A program made the position numbers and the translations under genes. A stretch of DNA of 64,000 bases, from NCBI RefSeq assembly GCF_049727805.1, contig NZ_JBCNYA010000007.1:62001-126000 (forward strand), read 5' to 3'. Below the pieces are notes generated by a model. That model ran no database searches. It was not told where the DNA came from and saw only the letters and a list, made by a program, of their open reading frames with translations. Below, piece after piece: positions 15,792 through 24,237 of the stretch (positions are counted from its first letter, which is position 1; each line of letters starts with the position of its first letter). This DNA comes from Frateuria_A sp049727805 (GTDB taxonomy: Bacteria; Pseudomonadota; Gammaproteobacteria; Xanthomonadales; Rhodanobacteraceae).

Positions 15792-16886
15792 ATGACCGAG
15801 CTGCTCACGCCCGACCTCCTCGCCGCCCAGCCGCTCGATCATGCGATGGCGCTGTCGGCGCGCTGCTACACCGACCCGCGCATGCCGGCGCTGGATGCCA
15901 AGGCGGTGTTCGCGCGGAGCTGGCAACTGGTCTGCCACCAGTCGCAGCTGGCCGGCGTGGGCGACCACCTGGTCACCACCATCGCCGGCCTGCCGCTGCT
16001 GGTCGTGCGCAGCGACGCCACCACGATCCGCGCCTTCCACAACGTCTGCCGCCACCGCGCCGGCCCAGTCGCCAGTTGCGACGGCAAGGGCGCGACCGCG
16101 CTGCGCTGCCGCTACCACGGCTGGACCTACGGCCTGGACGGCGTGTTGCGCGGTGCGCCGGAAATGGGCCGCACGCCGGATTTCGATCCGTCGACGATCC
16201 GCCTGCCGGAAGTGCGCGTGCAGGTATGGCAGGGCCTGGTGTTCGTCGCCACCGGCGAGGCGCCGCCGTTCGGCGAGTTCGTCGAGGGCATCGACGCACG
16301 CCTGCGCGAAGGCCGCTCGCTGGCCGGCTTCGAGTTCCACCATCGCGCGAGCTGGGAGGTGGCCTGCAACTGGAAGGTGTACGTGGACAACTACCTGGAG
16401 GGCTACCACGTGCCGCACATCCACCCGGGCCTCAACAGCGTGCTGGACTACCGCAGCTACGTTACCGAGACGGCGCGCTGGTATTCCTACCAGTTCAGCC
16501 CGCTGGAGAGCGCGGACGAGCTCTACGGCAGCGGCGAGGCGCTGTACTACTTCCTCTATCCGAACACGATGCTCAACATCCTGCCCGGCCGGTTGCAGAC
16601 CAACCGCGTGCTGCCGCTGGGCGTGGACCGCTGCCGCGTCGAGTTCGACTTCTATTACGCGCCTCATGAAGGAGGACCCGGCGCCAGCGACGAAGCGCGC
16701 GCCCGCCGCGAGCGCGACATCGCCTTCAGCGACGAGGTGCAGGACGAGGACGTGACCATCTGCGAGGACGTGCAGCGCGGGCTCGCCTCGGGCTCCTACG
16801 AGAGCGGCCGGCTCAATCCGCTGCGCGAGAACGCCGTCCACCATTTCCACGAACTGCTGCGCCGCGCCTATCGCGAGCACGCGTGA
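15792..16886 (+). CDS. Rieske non-heme iron oxygenase, alpha subunit
   Basis: A 364-residue ring-hydroxylating-type oxygenase. The Rieske 2Fe-2S centre is C86-x-H88 (CRHRAGP) and C106-x2-H109 (CRYHGWTY). The catalytic iron site follows in DNYLEGYHVPHIHP, with His near 206 and 211 and Asp/Asn just before. Short alpha subunits of this type include carnitine and glycine-betaine monooxygenases as well as aromatic dioxygenases; the substrate cannot be read. No reductase or ferredoxin gene is adjacent, so electrons must come from elsewhere. It is 73 bases upstream of an amino-acid permease on the same strand, which hints at an amine or amino-acid-like substrate. Confidence 0.88.
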   Translation: MTELLTPDLLAAQPLDHAMALSARCYTDPRMPALDAKAVFARSWQLVCHQSQLAGVGDHLVTTIAGLPLLVVRSDATTIRAFHNVCRHRAGPVASCDGKGATALRCRYHGWTYGLDGVLRGAPEMGRTPDFDPSTIRLPEVRVQVWQGLVFVATGEAPPFGEFVEGIDARLREGRSLAGFEFHHRASWEVACNWKVYVDNYLEGYHVPHIHPGLNSVLDYRSYVTETARWYSYQFSPLESADELYGSGEALYYFLYPNTMLNILPGRLQTNRVLPLGVDRCRVEFDFYYAPHEGGPGASDEARARRERDIAFSDEVQDEDVTICEDVQRGLASGSYESGRLNPLRENAVHHFHELLRRAYREHA

Positions 16887-16959
16887 GCGCTGCGCCTCGC
16901 GCTCGCTCCCTTGCCTGCGGGAGAAGCAGCGGATCGGCATCGCCTGAAGGGGAACAGGC

Positions 16960-18246
16960 ATGAGCAACCATTCCAGGCCACTCGGCCAACTGGCGCTGGT
17001 CGCCCTGGTGGTCGGCAACATGATCGGCTCGGGCGTGTTCCTGCTGCCGGCCGCCCTCGCGCCCTACGGCGCGGCGAGCCTGCTGGGCTGGGCGCCGACC
17101 CTGGCCGGCGCGCTGCTGCTGGCGCTGGTCTACGCCTGGCTGGCGCGCGCGATCCGCAACCACGGCGGCGCCTACGGCTACGCCCGGCGAGCGTTCGGCG
17201 ACAGGGTGGGTTTCGTGGTCGCCTGGAGCTACTGGGTCTGCACCTGGAGCGCGAACGCCGCGATCGCGGTGGCGTTCGCCGGCAGCCTCGGCGCGCTCTG
17301 GCCCGCGGCCGCCGCCACGCCGCTGCGCTCGGCCGCCTGCGCATTGGGCGCGTTGTGGATTTGCACCGCGGTGAACCTGGCCGGCGTGCGCGAGGCCGCG
17401 CGCATGCAGATGCTGACCACCCTGCTCAAGCTGGTGCCGCTGGTGCTGTTCGGCCTCATCGGGCTGGGCTGGGTGCAGGCCGGCGGCTACCGCCCGTTCA
17501 ACCCCAGCGGCGTGCCGCTGCTGGGCGTGGCCAGTTCGGTCGCGGCGCTCACGCTGTGGGCCATGCTCGGCTTCGAGGCGGCCACCGTGCCGACCGGCGT
17601 GGTGCGCGACCCGGAGCGCACGGTGCCGCGCGCCACCGTGATCGGCATGCTGGTCGCGGGCCTGGCCACGATGCTCGCCTGCACGGTGGTGATCGGGCTG
17701 CTGCCGGCGGACCAGCTCGGCCGCTCGGCCGCACCGATGGTCGATGCCGCGGCGCACGTATGGGGACCGATGGCCGGCATCGCGCTCGCCGCGGTCGCCA
17801 CCGTTTCCTGCTTCGGCGCGCTCAACGGCTGGGTGCTGCTGCAGGCGCAGACGCCGCTGGCGGCGGCGCAGGATGGCCTGTTTCCCGCGCACTTCGCCCG
17901 CCTCGACGCGCGCGGCACGCCGGCCTTCGGCCTGTTGGTCGGCAGCAGCCTGGCCAGCGCATTGATCATGGCCAACTACAGCCGCACGCTGGTGGCGCTG
18001 TTCACCTTCTCGATCCTGCTTTCGACTGCCACCACGCTGCTTCCCTACGTGGTGAGCGTGCTGGCCTGGTGGCGCGTCGAGCCGGCCGCGCGCCCGTGGC
18101 GCCGGTTGGTCGCCGCCGGTGCGCTGGCGTATGCGCTGTGGGCGCTGGCCGGCACCGGCATCGAGTCGCTGATGTGGGCCGGCGTGCTGGTGGCGATGGG
18201 CCTGCCGGTGCTGCTGTGGCAGCGCCGGCGTTCGGCTGTCCCGTGA
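16960..18246 (+). CDS. APC-superfamily amino acid/polyamine permease
   Basis: A 428-residue membrane transporter with about twelve hydrophobic segments. The first helix carries VGNMIGSGVFLLP, the substrate-binding GxG segment of the basic amino acid/polyamine antiporter (APA, AdiC-like) group. Helix 6 carries LWAMLGFEAATVPTGVVRDPERTVPRAT, also typical. It could exchange or import amino acids or amines. AAGGGGAA precedes the ATG. It lies downstream of the Rieske oxygenase gene and converges on the LysR gene with seven bases between stop codons. Confidence 0.88.
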   Translation: MSNHSRPLGQLALVALVVGNMIGSGVFLLPAALAPYGAASLLGWAPTLAGALLLALVYAWLARAIRNHGGAYGYARRAFGDRVGFVVAWSYWVCTWSANAAIAVAFAGSLGALWPAAAATPLRSAACALGALWICTAVNLAGVREAARMQMLTTLLKLVPLVLFGLIGLGWVQAGGYRPFNPSGVPLLGVASSVAALTLWAMLGFEAATVPTGVVRDPERTVPRATVIGMLVAGLATMLACTVVIGLLPADQLGRSAAPMVDAAAHVWGPMAGIALAAVATVSCFGALNGWVLLQAQTPLAAAQDGLFPAHFARLDARGTPAFGLLVGSSLASALIMANYSRTLVALFTFSILLSTATTLLPYVVSVLAWWRVEPAARPWRRLVAAGALAYALWALAGTGIESLMWAGVLVAMGLPVLLWQRRRSAVP

Positions 18247-18253
18247 CCGCCGG

Positions 18254-19144
18254 CTAGCGGGCGGCCGCCTGCCAGCGCAGCCAGTCGATCACCGCGGCAA
18301 GGGCCGGACGCGGACGCGTGCCGTCGGCACGCACGATCCAGTAGGCCGATGCGAGTGGTACCTCCAGCGCACCGAACGGACGCACCAGGATGCCTGCCGC
18401 CAGTTCGTCGGCGACCAGCCGATGGCGCGCCAGCGCCACGCCCTGCCCCAGTTGCGCGGCACGCAGCACCAGGTCGGAGGCTGCATAGCGCGCGCCACCC
18501 TGCAGCGAAAGACCGGTCGGTCCGTGCGCGCGGCGCCACGACTCCCATGCCGCCTGCGGATCGCGGTCGTGCAGCAGACGCAGCCCGGCCAACTGGGCCG
18601 GCCGCGAGGGACGGCCGTGATCCTGCCAGTAGGCCGGACTCATCACCGGATACAGCGCGTCGTCCATCAATGGCTCGCAGTGCAGTTCCGGCCACGGGCC
18701 GCGCCCCATGCGCACGGCCAGGTCCACGCGGCCGTCGGCGAAGCCTTCCAGCTTCTGGTCGACCAGCACCGAGAGTTCGATCTTCGGGTGCGCCTTCTCG
18801 AACGCCGGCAGGCGCGGCAGCAGCCAGCGGATCGCGAAGGAGGGCGTGGTCGAGAGCGCCACCGCGTGCGCCGGCCGCGCCTCGCGGAGGGTCGCCACCG
18901 CCCGCTCGATCTCGCCCAGTCCCGCGCTGACGGCCTTTCCCAACGCCTCGCCCTGCGGCGTGAAGGCCAGTCCCGCCCGGCCCGCACCGGCATGCATCAA
19001 GGGCACGCCCAGCCAGCGCGCCAGCTCACCCAGGTGCCGGCTCACCGAGGAATGGGCCATGCCCAGCTCGCGCGCGGCGGCGCGCACGCCGCGGTGCTGG
19101 TAGACCAGGGCAAAGGCGCGCAGGGCGTTCAGGGGCAGGTCCAT
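18254..19144 (-). CDS. LysR-family transcriptional regulator (GcvA-like)
   Basis: About 296 residues. Winged helix near residues 2-60 (LNALRAFALVYQHRGVRAAARELGMAHSSVSRHLG, quoted in parts: LNALRAFALVYQ, then AARELGMAHSSVSRHL), followed by a periplasmic-binding-type effector domain with AVALSTTPSFAIRWLLPRLP. The LNALR/FEA start and WLLPRL segment are typical of the GcvA/AmpR-like subgroup. The ATG at 19144 begins the HTH; ten extra codons upstream are unlikely. It is divergent from the LysE-type exporter gene by 95 bases, so it probably controls that exporter in response to a small molecule. Confidence 0.9.
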   Translation of the reverse strand: MDLPLNALRAFALVYQHRGVRAAARELGMAHSSVSRHLGELARWLGVPLMHAGAGRAGLAFTPQGEALGKAVSAGLGEIERAVATLREARPAHAVALSTTPSFAIRWLLPRLPAFEKAHPKIELSVLVDQKLEGFADGRVDLAVRMGRGPWPELHCEPLMDDALYPVMSPAYWQDHGRPSRPAQLAGLRLLHDRDPQAAWESWRRAHGPTGLSLQGGARYAASDLVLRAAQLGQGVALARHRLVADELAAGILVRPFGALEVPLASAYWIVRADGTRPRPALAAVIDWLRWQAAAR

Positions 19145-19239
19145 GGTCGGAATTCTAGACCATAAGCCACGCACCGCCGTCCACCGCCCGGCGCCATGCT
19201 GGCTCCGCTGCCGGGGTGGCAGCGACGCTACGGAACGCC

Positions 19240-19836
19240 ATGCACGACCTGCTTGCTTCTGCCGGCCTGCTGTTCGCCGCGGCGATCACGCCCGGGCCGA
19301 ACAACCTCGTCGTGTTGCGCGAATCCGGACGCGGCGGCGTGCGCGGTGCGGCCGCCGCCATCGGCGGCATCGTGCTCGGCGGACTGGCCCTGTTCGCGGT
19401 CGCCGCGGCCGGTGCCGGCGCGATGCTGGCCACGCACGCCACGCTGCGCACCGGACTGGGTGCCGCTGGTGCGGTCTACATGGCCTGGCTGGGGCTGTGC
19501 CTGCTCGGCGCCGGCACGCGCCGCGCGTCGCCGAAGCGCGCCGGTGCCGCCTTGCCGGCCGGTGCGCTGGGGCTGTTCGGTTTCCAGTTCCTCAATCCCA
19601 AGGGGTGGGTGATGGTGCTCACGCTGGTGGCCGCCTGGCCGGCCACCAGCCTGTCCGGCTACCTGCCGCTCGCCCTGCTGTTCATCGCCATCCCGTCGGG
19701 CTGCCTGCTGCTGTGGAGCCTCGCCGGACGGCTGCTGGCCGAACACATGGCGCGGCCGCGCTCGCGCCGGCGTATCGATGCCGCCATGGGCGCGCTGCTG
19801 CTGGCCAGTGCCGTGCTGTTGCTCATCGACCTTTGA
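19240..19836 (+). CDS. LysE-family exporter
   Basis: A 198-residue transporter with six hydrophobic helices. ITPGPNNLVVLRESGRGG near residues 14-31 is the conserved LysE/RhtB segment, and FQFLNPKGWVM near 120 is the second family block. It exports amino acids or related metabolites. The start at 19240 places the first helix at residues 4-20; an ATG 24 bases upstream is also possible. It is divergent from the LysR gene and followed 17 bases later by an FMN reductase, forming a probable regulated two-gene operon. Confidence 0.88.
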   Translation: MHDLLASAGLLFAAAITPGPNNLVVLRESGRGGVRGAAAAIGGIVLGGLALFAVAAAGAGAMLATHATLRTGLGAAGAVYMAWLGLCLLGAGTRRASPKRAGAALPAGALGLFGFQFLNPKGWVMVLTLVAAWPATSLSGYLPLALLFIAIPSGCLLLWSLAGRLLAEHMARPRSRRRIDAAMGALLLASAVLLLIDL

Positions 19837-19853
19837 CCTACCGGAGAACTTCC

Positions 19854-20453
19854 ATGGCCCATCGCCCCTTGCGCGTCCTCTGCCTCGCCGGCAGCCTGCG
19901 CCGCGCCTCCTGGAACCGCAGCCTGCTGCAGGCCGCCGCATCGCTTGCACCGGCAGGCGTCGAAGCCGAGGTCTACGACGCGCTGGCAACGGTGCCGCTG
20001 TTCGACGAGGATCTCGAACAGGCCGAACCCGAGGGTCCGCCCGGCGTGCGCGCGCTGCGCATCGCCATCGCCGCGGCCGACGGGCTGGTGATCGCCACGC
20101 CGGAGTACAACCACGCACTGCCCGGCGTCTTGAAGAACGCGCTGGACTGGCTCTCGCGCGAAAGCCCGCAGGGCGAAGTGCTGGCCGAGCGCCCGGTGGC
20201 GGTGCTCGGCGCGAGCAGCGGCCCCTGGGGCACGCGGCTGGCGCAGGCCTCGCTGCGCCAGGTGCTGCACACCTGCGGCGCGCTGGTAATGCCCTCGCCC
20301 GCGCTGTTCATGGCCCGCGCGGCGGATCACTTCGATGCGCAGGGCGCGCTTGTGGACGACACCGCGCGCGCATCGCTGCAGCGCTTCATGGGCGCGTTCG
20401 CCGGATGGATCGAACGGGTCGCACCGTCCTGCCCGGCCGCAGGCGCGGCGTGA
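19854..20453 (+). CDS. NADPH-dependent FMN reductase-like flavoprotein
   Basis: A 199-residue flavodoxin-fold reductase. LCLAGSLRRASWNRSLL near residues 9-25 is the FMN phosphate-binding loop, and TPEYNHALPGVLKNALDW near 82-99 is the signature of the ChrR/SsuE/azoreductase group. It can reduce quinones, azo dyes or chromate using NAD(P)H. A CCGGAG site precedes the ATG. It follows the LysE-type gene and is probably cotranscribed. A chromate transporter gene lies about 2 kb downstream on the other strand, but the link is only suggestive. Confidence 0.88.
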   Translation: MAHRPLRVLCLAGSLRRASWNRSLLQAAASLAPAGVEAEVYDALATVPLFDEDLEQAEPEGPPGVRALRIAIAAADGLVIATPEYNHALPGVLKNALDWLSRESPQGEVLAERPVAVLGASSGPWGTRLAQASLRQVLHTCGALVMPSPALFMARAADHFDAQGALVDDTARASLQRFMGAFAGWIERVAPSCPAAGAA

Positions 20454-20531
20454 AGCGGCAATGCAACGCACGGTGAACAGGGTGGCCGGCGGGGACGTCC
20501 CGTGCACCAAGCCGTTGCTAGCCTGCAACGG

Positions 20532-21593
20532 ATGTACGGATTTCCCCGCCTCACGACTGTCGATGCCGTCCCCACGCGCGCTCCGCCCGCCCCCTCCGCA
20601 CGCGACTCCTGGAAGGACAACGCGCGCCTGGCGCTGATCACGCTGGTGGTGTTCGGCCACTGCCTGGAACCGTTGCGCGGCGTCGCATCGATCGATGCGC
20701 TGTACCGCTTCCTGTACCTGTTCCACATGCCGGCCTTCGCCGTCCTGTCCGGTGCCGTGGCGCGGGTCGAGGTGGACCTGAAGCTGCTCAAGCGGATCGC
20801 GTTCCAGTTGCTGCTGCCCTACCTGCTGTTCCAGGCGCTGTATGCGCTGGCGGCACGCATGCCCGGCTGGCCCGATCCCGGGCCGGTGGGCATCACCACG
20901 CCGTACTGGCTGCTCTGGTACCTGCCGAGCCTGGCGGCCTGGCGCCTGCTGCTGCCGCTGTTCATGCGATTGCGCCATCCGCTGGTGCTGGCCTGCCTGT
21001 TCGCGCTGGTCGCCGGCTCGGCGGACGACGTGGGCTACCGCATGTCGCTCTCGCGCATCGCCTCGTTCTTCCCGTTCTTCCTGATCGGCCACCTGTATTC
21101 GCCGGCGTGGCGTGAGCGCCTGCGCGGGCCGCTGGCCTGCGCGCTGGCCGTGGCGGTGCTGCTCGCGATGGGCTGGGCGGCGACCGCCGTGCCCGATCCG
21201 CGCTGGCTCTACGGCAGCAACGGCTACTCCGCCCTGGGCGTGGACGATGCCGCCGGCATGTTGTGGCGGCTGCTGCGCCTTGGCGCCGGCATCGTCGGCA
21301 GCGCGGCCTTCCTCGCGCTGGTGCCGCGTCGGGCCTTCGCCGCCACCGCGGCAGGCGCGCGCAGCCTGCAGGCCTACCTGGTGCACGGGTTCATCGTGAA
21401 GTTCGCGGTGGCGGCGGGCGTGTTCGCCTGGCTGGAGTCGGGCCAACCGCCGCTGGCGAACGCGCTGGTGCTGCTGCTGGCCGCGTGGCTGCTGGTGCGC
21501 CTGCTGGCCAGCGTCCCGGCGGAGCGCCTGCTGAGTCCGCTGACCTGTCCGCAATGGCTGGAGCGGCGGCTGTGGCGGGCGCCTACGGCGTAG
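20532..21593 (+). CDS. Acyltransferase-3-family membrane protein
   Basis: About 353 residues with ten or so hydrophobic segments. The N-terminal DNARLALITLVVFGHCLEP holds the His of the acyltransferase-3/OafA family, as in the fucose 4-O-acetylase-like subgroup; the FHMPAFAVLSG segment is also conserved. It should transfer an acyl group from a cytoplasmic donor to a surface sugar or glycan. ATG 20532 is chosen; a GTG at 20502 would add ten residues, and neither has a clear ribosome site. It ends 15 bases before the convergent thioesterase stop. Confidence 0.82.
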   Translation: MYGFPRLTTVDAVPTRAPPAPSARDSWKDNARLALITLVVFGHCLEPLRGVASIDALYRFLYLFHMPAFAVLSGAVARVEVDLKLLKRIAFQLLLPYLLFQALYALAARMPGWPDPGPVGITTPYWLLWYLPSLAAWRLLLPLFMRLRHPLVLACLFALVAGSADDVGYRMSLSRIASFFPFFLIGHLYSPAWRERLRGPLACALAVAVLLAMGWAATAVPDPRWLYGSNGYSALGVDDAAGMLWRLLRLGAGIVGSAAFLALVPRRAFAATAAGARSLQAYLVHGFIVKFAVAAGVFAWLESGQPPLANALVLLLAAWLLVRLLASVPAERLLSPLTCPQWLERRLWRAPTA

Positions 21594-21607
21594 CCATCAG
21601 GCACGCG

Positions 21608-22105
21608 TCAGGCAAGGGGCGCCGCCGCCGGCCTGAGCACCGCGACCTGCTGCTCCATCGTCTTGGACAGTTCCATCAGCCGCCGCGCGTAGTCCTGCAG
21701 CCGGCGGTCCTCGTCGTCGCGCGGCTCCCAGCGAGGCACCGGCGTGGGGTTGCCGTCGGGGCTGTCCAGCGCGACGAAGACCATCACGCAGCTGGTAGCC
21801 AGGCGCTGTTCGCCCGTGCGCAGGTCCTGCGCCAGCACGTCCACCGCCAGGTGCATGCTGCTGGTGCCGGTGTGGATCAGCCGCGCGCGTACGCTCACCA
21901 GGTCGCCGATCAGGATCGGCGCGATGAACTGGATGCCGCTGACCGACACTGTCACGCAGTACGCGCCGCTCCAGCCCACCGCGCAGGCGTAGCCGGCCTG
22001 GTCGATCCATTTCATCGCCATGCCGCCGTGCACCTTGCCTCCGAAGTTGACATCGGTGGGCTGGGCGAGGAAGCGGAAGGTGACTTCGTTCTGCTGGCCG
22101 GGCAT
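21608..22105 (-). CDS. YciA-like acyl-CoA thioesterase (hotdog fold)
   Basis: A 165-residue single-hotdog thioesterase. It has PTDVNFGGKVHGGMAMKWIDQAGYACA near residues 16-41, with the catalytic Asp in D-x-N-x-x-G-x-x-x-G-G, and MVFVALDSPDGNPTPVP near the end, both typical of the YciA/BACH group. It hydrolyses acyl-CoA to free acid and CoA in the cytoplasm. It lies downstream of the acetyltransferase and chrA genes, 20 bases from the GNAT start, and converges on the acyltransferase gene. Confidence 0.88.
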   Translation of the reverse strand: MPGQQNEVTFRFLAQPTDVNFGGKVHGGMAMKWIDQAGYACAVGWSGAYCVTVSVSGIQFIAPILIGDLVSVRARLIHTGTSSMHLAVDVLAQDLRTGEQRLATSCVMVFVALDSPDGNPTPVPRWEPRDDEDRRLQDYARRLMELSKTMEQQVAVLRPAAAPLA

Positions 22106-22124
22106 GACGGTCCTGTGGTGGTCG

Positions 22125-22622
22125 CTAGGGTCGGTCGATTATGCCCGCCGGCGCCTCCAGCACCATCGGCGTGCTCAGGATGCCATTGGGCGAAGGCCGC
22201 TCCGCGTCGGTCGCGACGAAACCGAAGTGCCGGTACACCGGCAGCGCGCAGCGCGTGGCGTTGAGGGTGAAGCGGCGCGTGCCGGCGCGGCGCACCGCGT
22301 CGCGCATCGCCCGCTGCCACAGCCGGCTGGCGATGCCGCGGCCCTGGTAGCGCGTGGCGACGAAGAAATGCACCAGATGGCAGTCATCGCGCATCGCCGC
22401 GATGCCGACGAGCACGTCGCCCAACCAGGCCAGGTGGAAACGCTGGCCGGCCAGCATGCGTTCGCGCAGGACCCGCGTGCCCAGCCGCTCCAGCAGCGCC
22501 CGGCCGGCTTCCTGCGATTGGTCGGGCAGGATCCAGCGGCGCACCACGCGCCGCGCGAGCACGCTGATGGCGTGCGCGTCCTGCGGACGCCCCAGGCGCA
22601 GGTGCAGGCTCGGATCAGGCAT
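22125..22622 (-). CDS. GNAT-family N-acetyltransferase
   Basis: A 165-residue GNAT. The acetyl-CoA loop is VATRYQGRGIASRLWQRAMRDA (R-x-x-G-x-G/A) and the closing segment is TRCALPVYRHFGFVATD. An unusual early stretch (ISVLARRVVRRWILPDQSQEAG) precedes the fold. The start at 22622 is set because CAGGAAACGC lies just upstream; ATG 22637 is the alternative. The acceptor is unknown. It sits 64 bases downstream of the chromate transporter gene on the same strand and 19 bases before the thioesterase gene begins. Confidence 0.85.
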   Translation of the reverse strand: MPDPSLHLRLGRPQDAHAISVLARRVVRRWILPDQSQEAGRALLERLGTRVLRERMLAGQRFHLAWLGDVLVGIAAMRDDCHLVHFFVATRYQGRGIASRLWQRAMRDAVRRAGTRRFTLNATRCALPVYRHFGFVATDAERPSPNGILSTPMVLEAPAGIIDRP

Positions 22623-22686
22623 GCGTTTCCTGGTCATCCATTGGGCCGACAGTTTGCGTGGCCCTCCGGCGGAATGCCACGCCCGG

Positions 22687-24078
22687 CTAGAGCGCCCCGG
22701 CAAGCCAGCGCCAGACCAGCGCGACGAGCCCGCTTCCCAGCAGGATCCACCCCATGCCCACCTTGAAGCGCAGCATGGCCAGCATCGCACCCGCTGCGAT
22801 CAACGCCGGAGCCCACTGCAACGTGCCCCAGGCGGGGCTTTCCAGCCGCAACCAGCCGTAGTGGCGCTCGTCGATGCGGGCAAACACGGTGTGCAGGGTG
22901 AACCACACCGACAGGTTCAGCACCACGCCCACCACGGCGGCGGTGATCGCCGAGAGCGCCGCATGCAGTGCGCGATTGCTGCGCAGGGCCTCGATGTACG
23001 GCGCGCCCAGGAAGATCCACAGGAAGCACGGTGCGAAGGTCACCCAGGTCGTCAGCACCGATCCGGCCACGCCGGCCGCCAGCGGCGACAGGCCGCTCTG
23101 GTGGTAGTAGGCGCCAAGGAAGGCGACGAACTGGACCACCATGATCAGCGGCCCGGGCGTGGTCTCGGCCAGCGCCAGGCCATCGAGCATCTGTCCCGGG
23201 GTGATCCAGTGGAAGCCGACCACGGCCCGCTGCGCGATGTAGGCCAGCACCGCATAGGCGCCACCGAAGGTGACCACCGCGGTCTGGCTGAAGAACAGTC
23301 CCTCGCGCGCCAGCACGCTGTGCCGGCCGAACGCGGCGATCACGCCCAGCACGGGGATCCACCAGATCGCCAGCCACACCAGCATCACGCGCCATGCGCG
23401 CGCGCCCGAAGGCCGCGTATGCGTCAGCCGTCCCTGGCCCAGCAGGCGATCGATGAGGAAATCGGACGAGGCATCGGCCGCGGAGGACGCCGGTTCCGGG
23501 AAGCTGCGCGGCGACCACCAGCGACCGCACAGGCCCCACAATCCCGCGCCGAGCACGATCAGCGGGAACGGCACGCGGAAGAAGTAGATCGCGACGAAGG
23601 CCAACCCGGCGACCGCCACCATCATGCGGTTCTTCAGCGCCTTGCGACCGATGCGGACGACCGCCTCGACCACCACCGCCAACACGGCCGCCTTCAACCC
23701 GATGAAGATCGCGAAGACCAGCGGGACCTCGCCGTACAACGCGTAGACGATGCTCAGCGCCAGGATGGTGACGAAACCCGGCAGCACGAACAGCACGCCG
23801 GCGAGCAGGCCGCCGACGGTCCGGTGCAGCATCCAGGCGATGTAGATCGCCAACTGCGTCGCTTCGGGTCCCGGCAGCAACATGCAGTAGTTGAGCGCGT
23901 GCAGGAAGCGTGCGTCACTGATCCACCGCCGCGTGTCGACCAGCTCGCGATGCATCAGCGCGATCTGGCCGGCCGGCCCGCCGAAGCTGAGCAGGCCGAT
24001 CCTGGCCCACACGCGGAAGGCTTCGCGCAGCGACACCGGCGTCGGCGTTTCGGCTTCCGTGGGGGCCCGCTCGTTCAT
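22687..24078 (-). CDS. chrA: Chromate transporter ChrA (two-domain CHR family)
   Basis: A 463-residue membrane protein made of two homologous CHR domains. Domain one (about 20-190) has GLLSFGGPAGQIALMHRELV and CMLLPGPEATQLAIYIAW; domain two (about 265-450) has VTFGGAYAVLAYI, then PGQMLDGLALAETTPGPLIMVVQFVAFLGAY. The FGGP and PGP motifs are family-defining. It exports chromate, probably in exchange or with protons; sulfate-like anions are also possible. The start at 24078 removes an unlikely 21-residue leader. It is divergent from the beta-propeller gene across 159 bases. Confidence 0.92.
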   Translation of the reverse strand: MNERAPTEAETPTPVSLREAFRVWARIGLLSFGGPAGQIALMHRELVDTRRWISDARFLHALNYCMLLPGPEATQLAIYIAWMLHRTVGGLLAGVLFVLPGFVTILALSIVYALYGEVPLVFAIFIGLKAAVLAVVVEAVVRIGRKALKNRMMVAVAGLAFVAIYFFRVPFPLIVLGAGLWGLCGRWWSPRSFPEPASSAADASSDFLIDRLLGQGRLTHTRPSGARAWRVMLVWLAIWWIPVLGVIAAFGRHSVLAREGLFFSQTAVVTFGGAYAVLAYIAQRAVVGFHWITPGQMLDGLALAETTPGPLIMVVQFVAFLGAYYHQSGLSPLAAGVAGSVLTTWVTFAPCFLWIFLGAPYIEALRSNRALHAALSAITAAVVGVVLNLSVWFTLHTVFARIDERHYGWLRLESPAWGTLQWAPALIAAGAMLAMLRFKVGMGWILLGSGLVALVWRWLAGAL

Positions 24079-24237
24079 TCGGCACAGGTCCGGCTCGGTG
24101 GAGTTGCGATCGGAGACGCCAGGCAAGCCATCGCGTTCCAAGCCTGCTACCGGACGCCGCCTGCCTGCGGCGGATGCACGGCGGCAGTGTTATAAGCCGC
24201 GCATCCTACGCTGGCGTGAAGCCCGGAGGGTGAGGCC

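Noticed and set aside
14216..15808. 530-codon open frame antisense to the S10 carboxypeptidase
   Set aside because: A shadow of the real gene on the opposite strand; no family features and no ribosome site.
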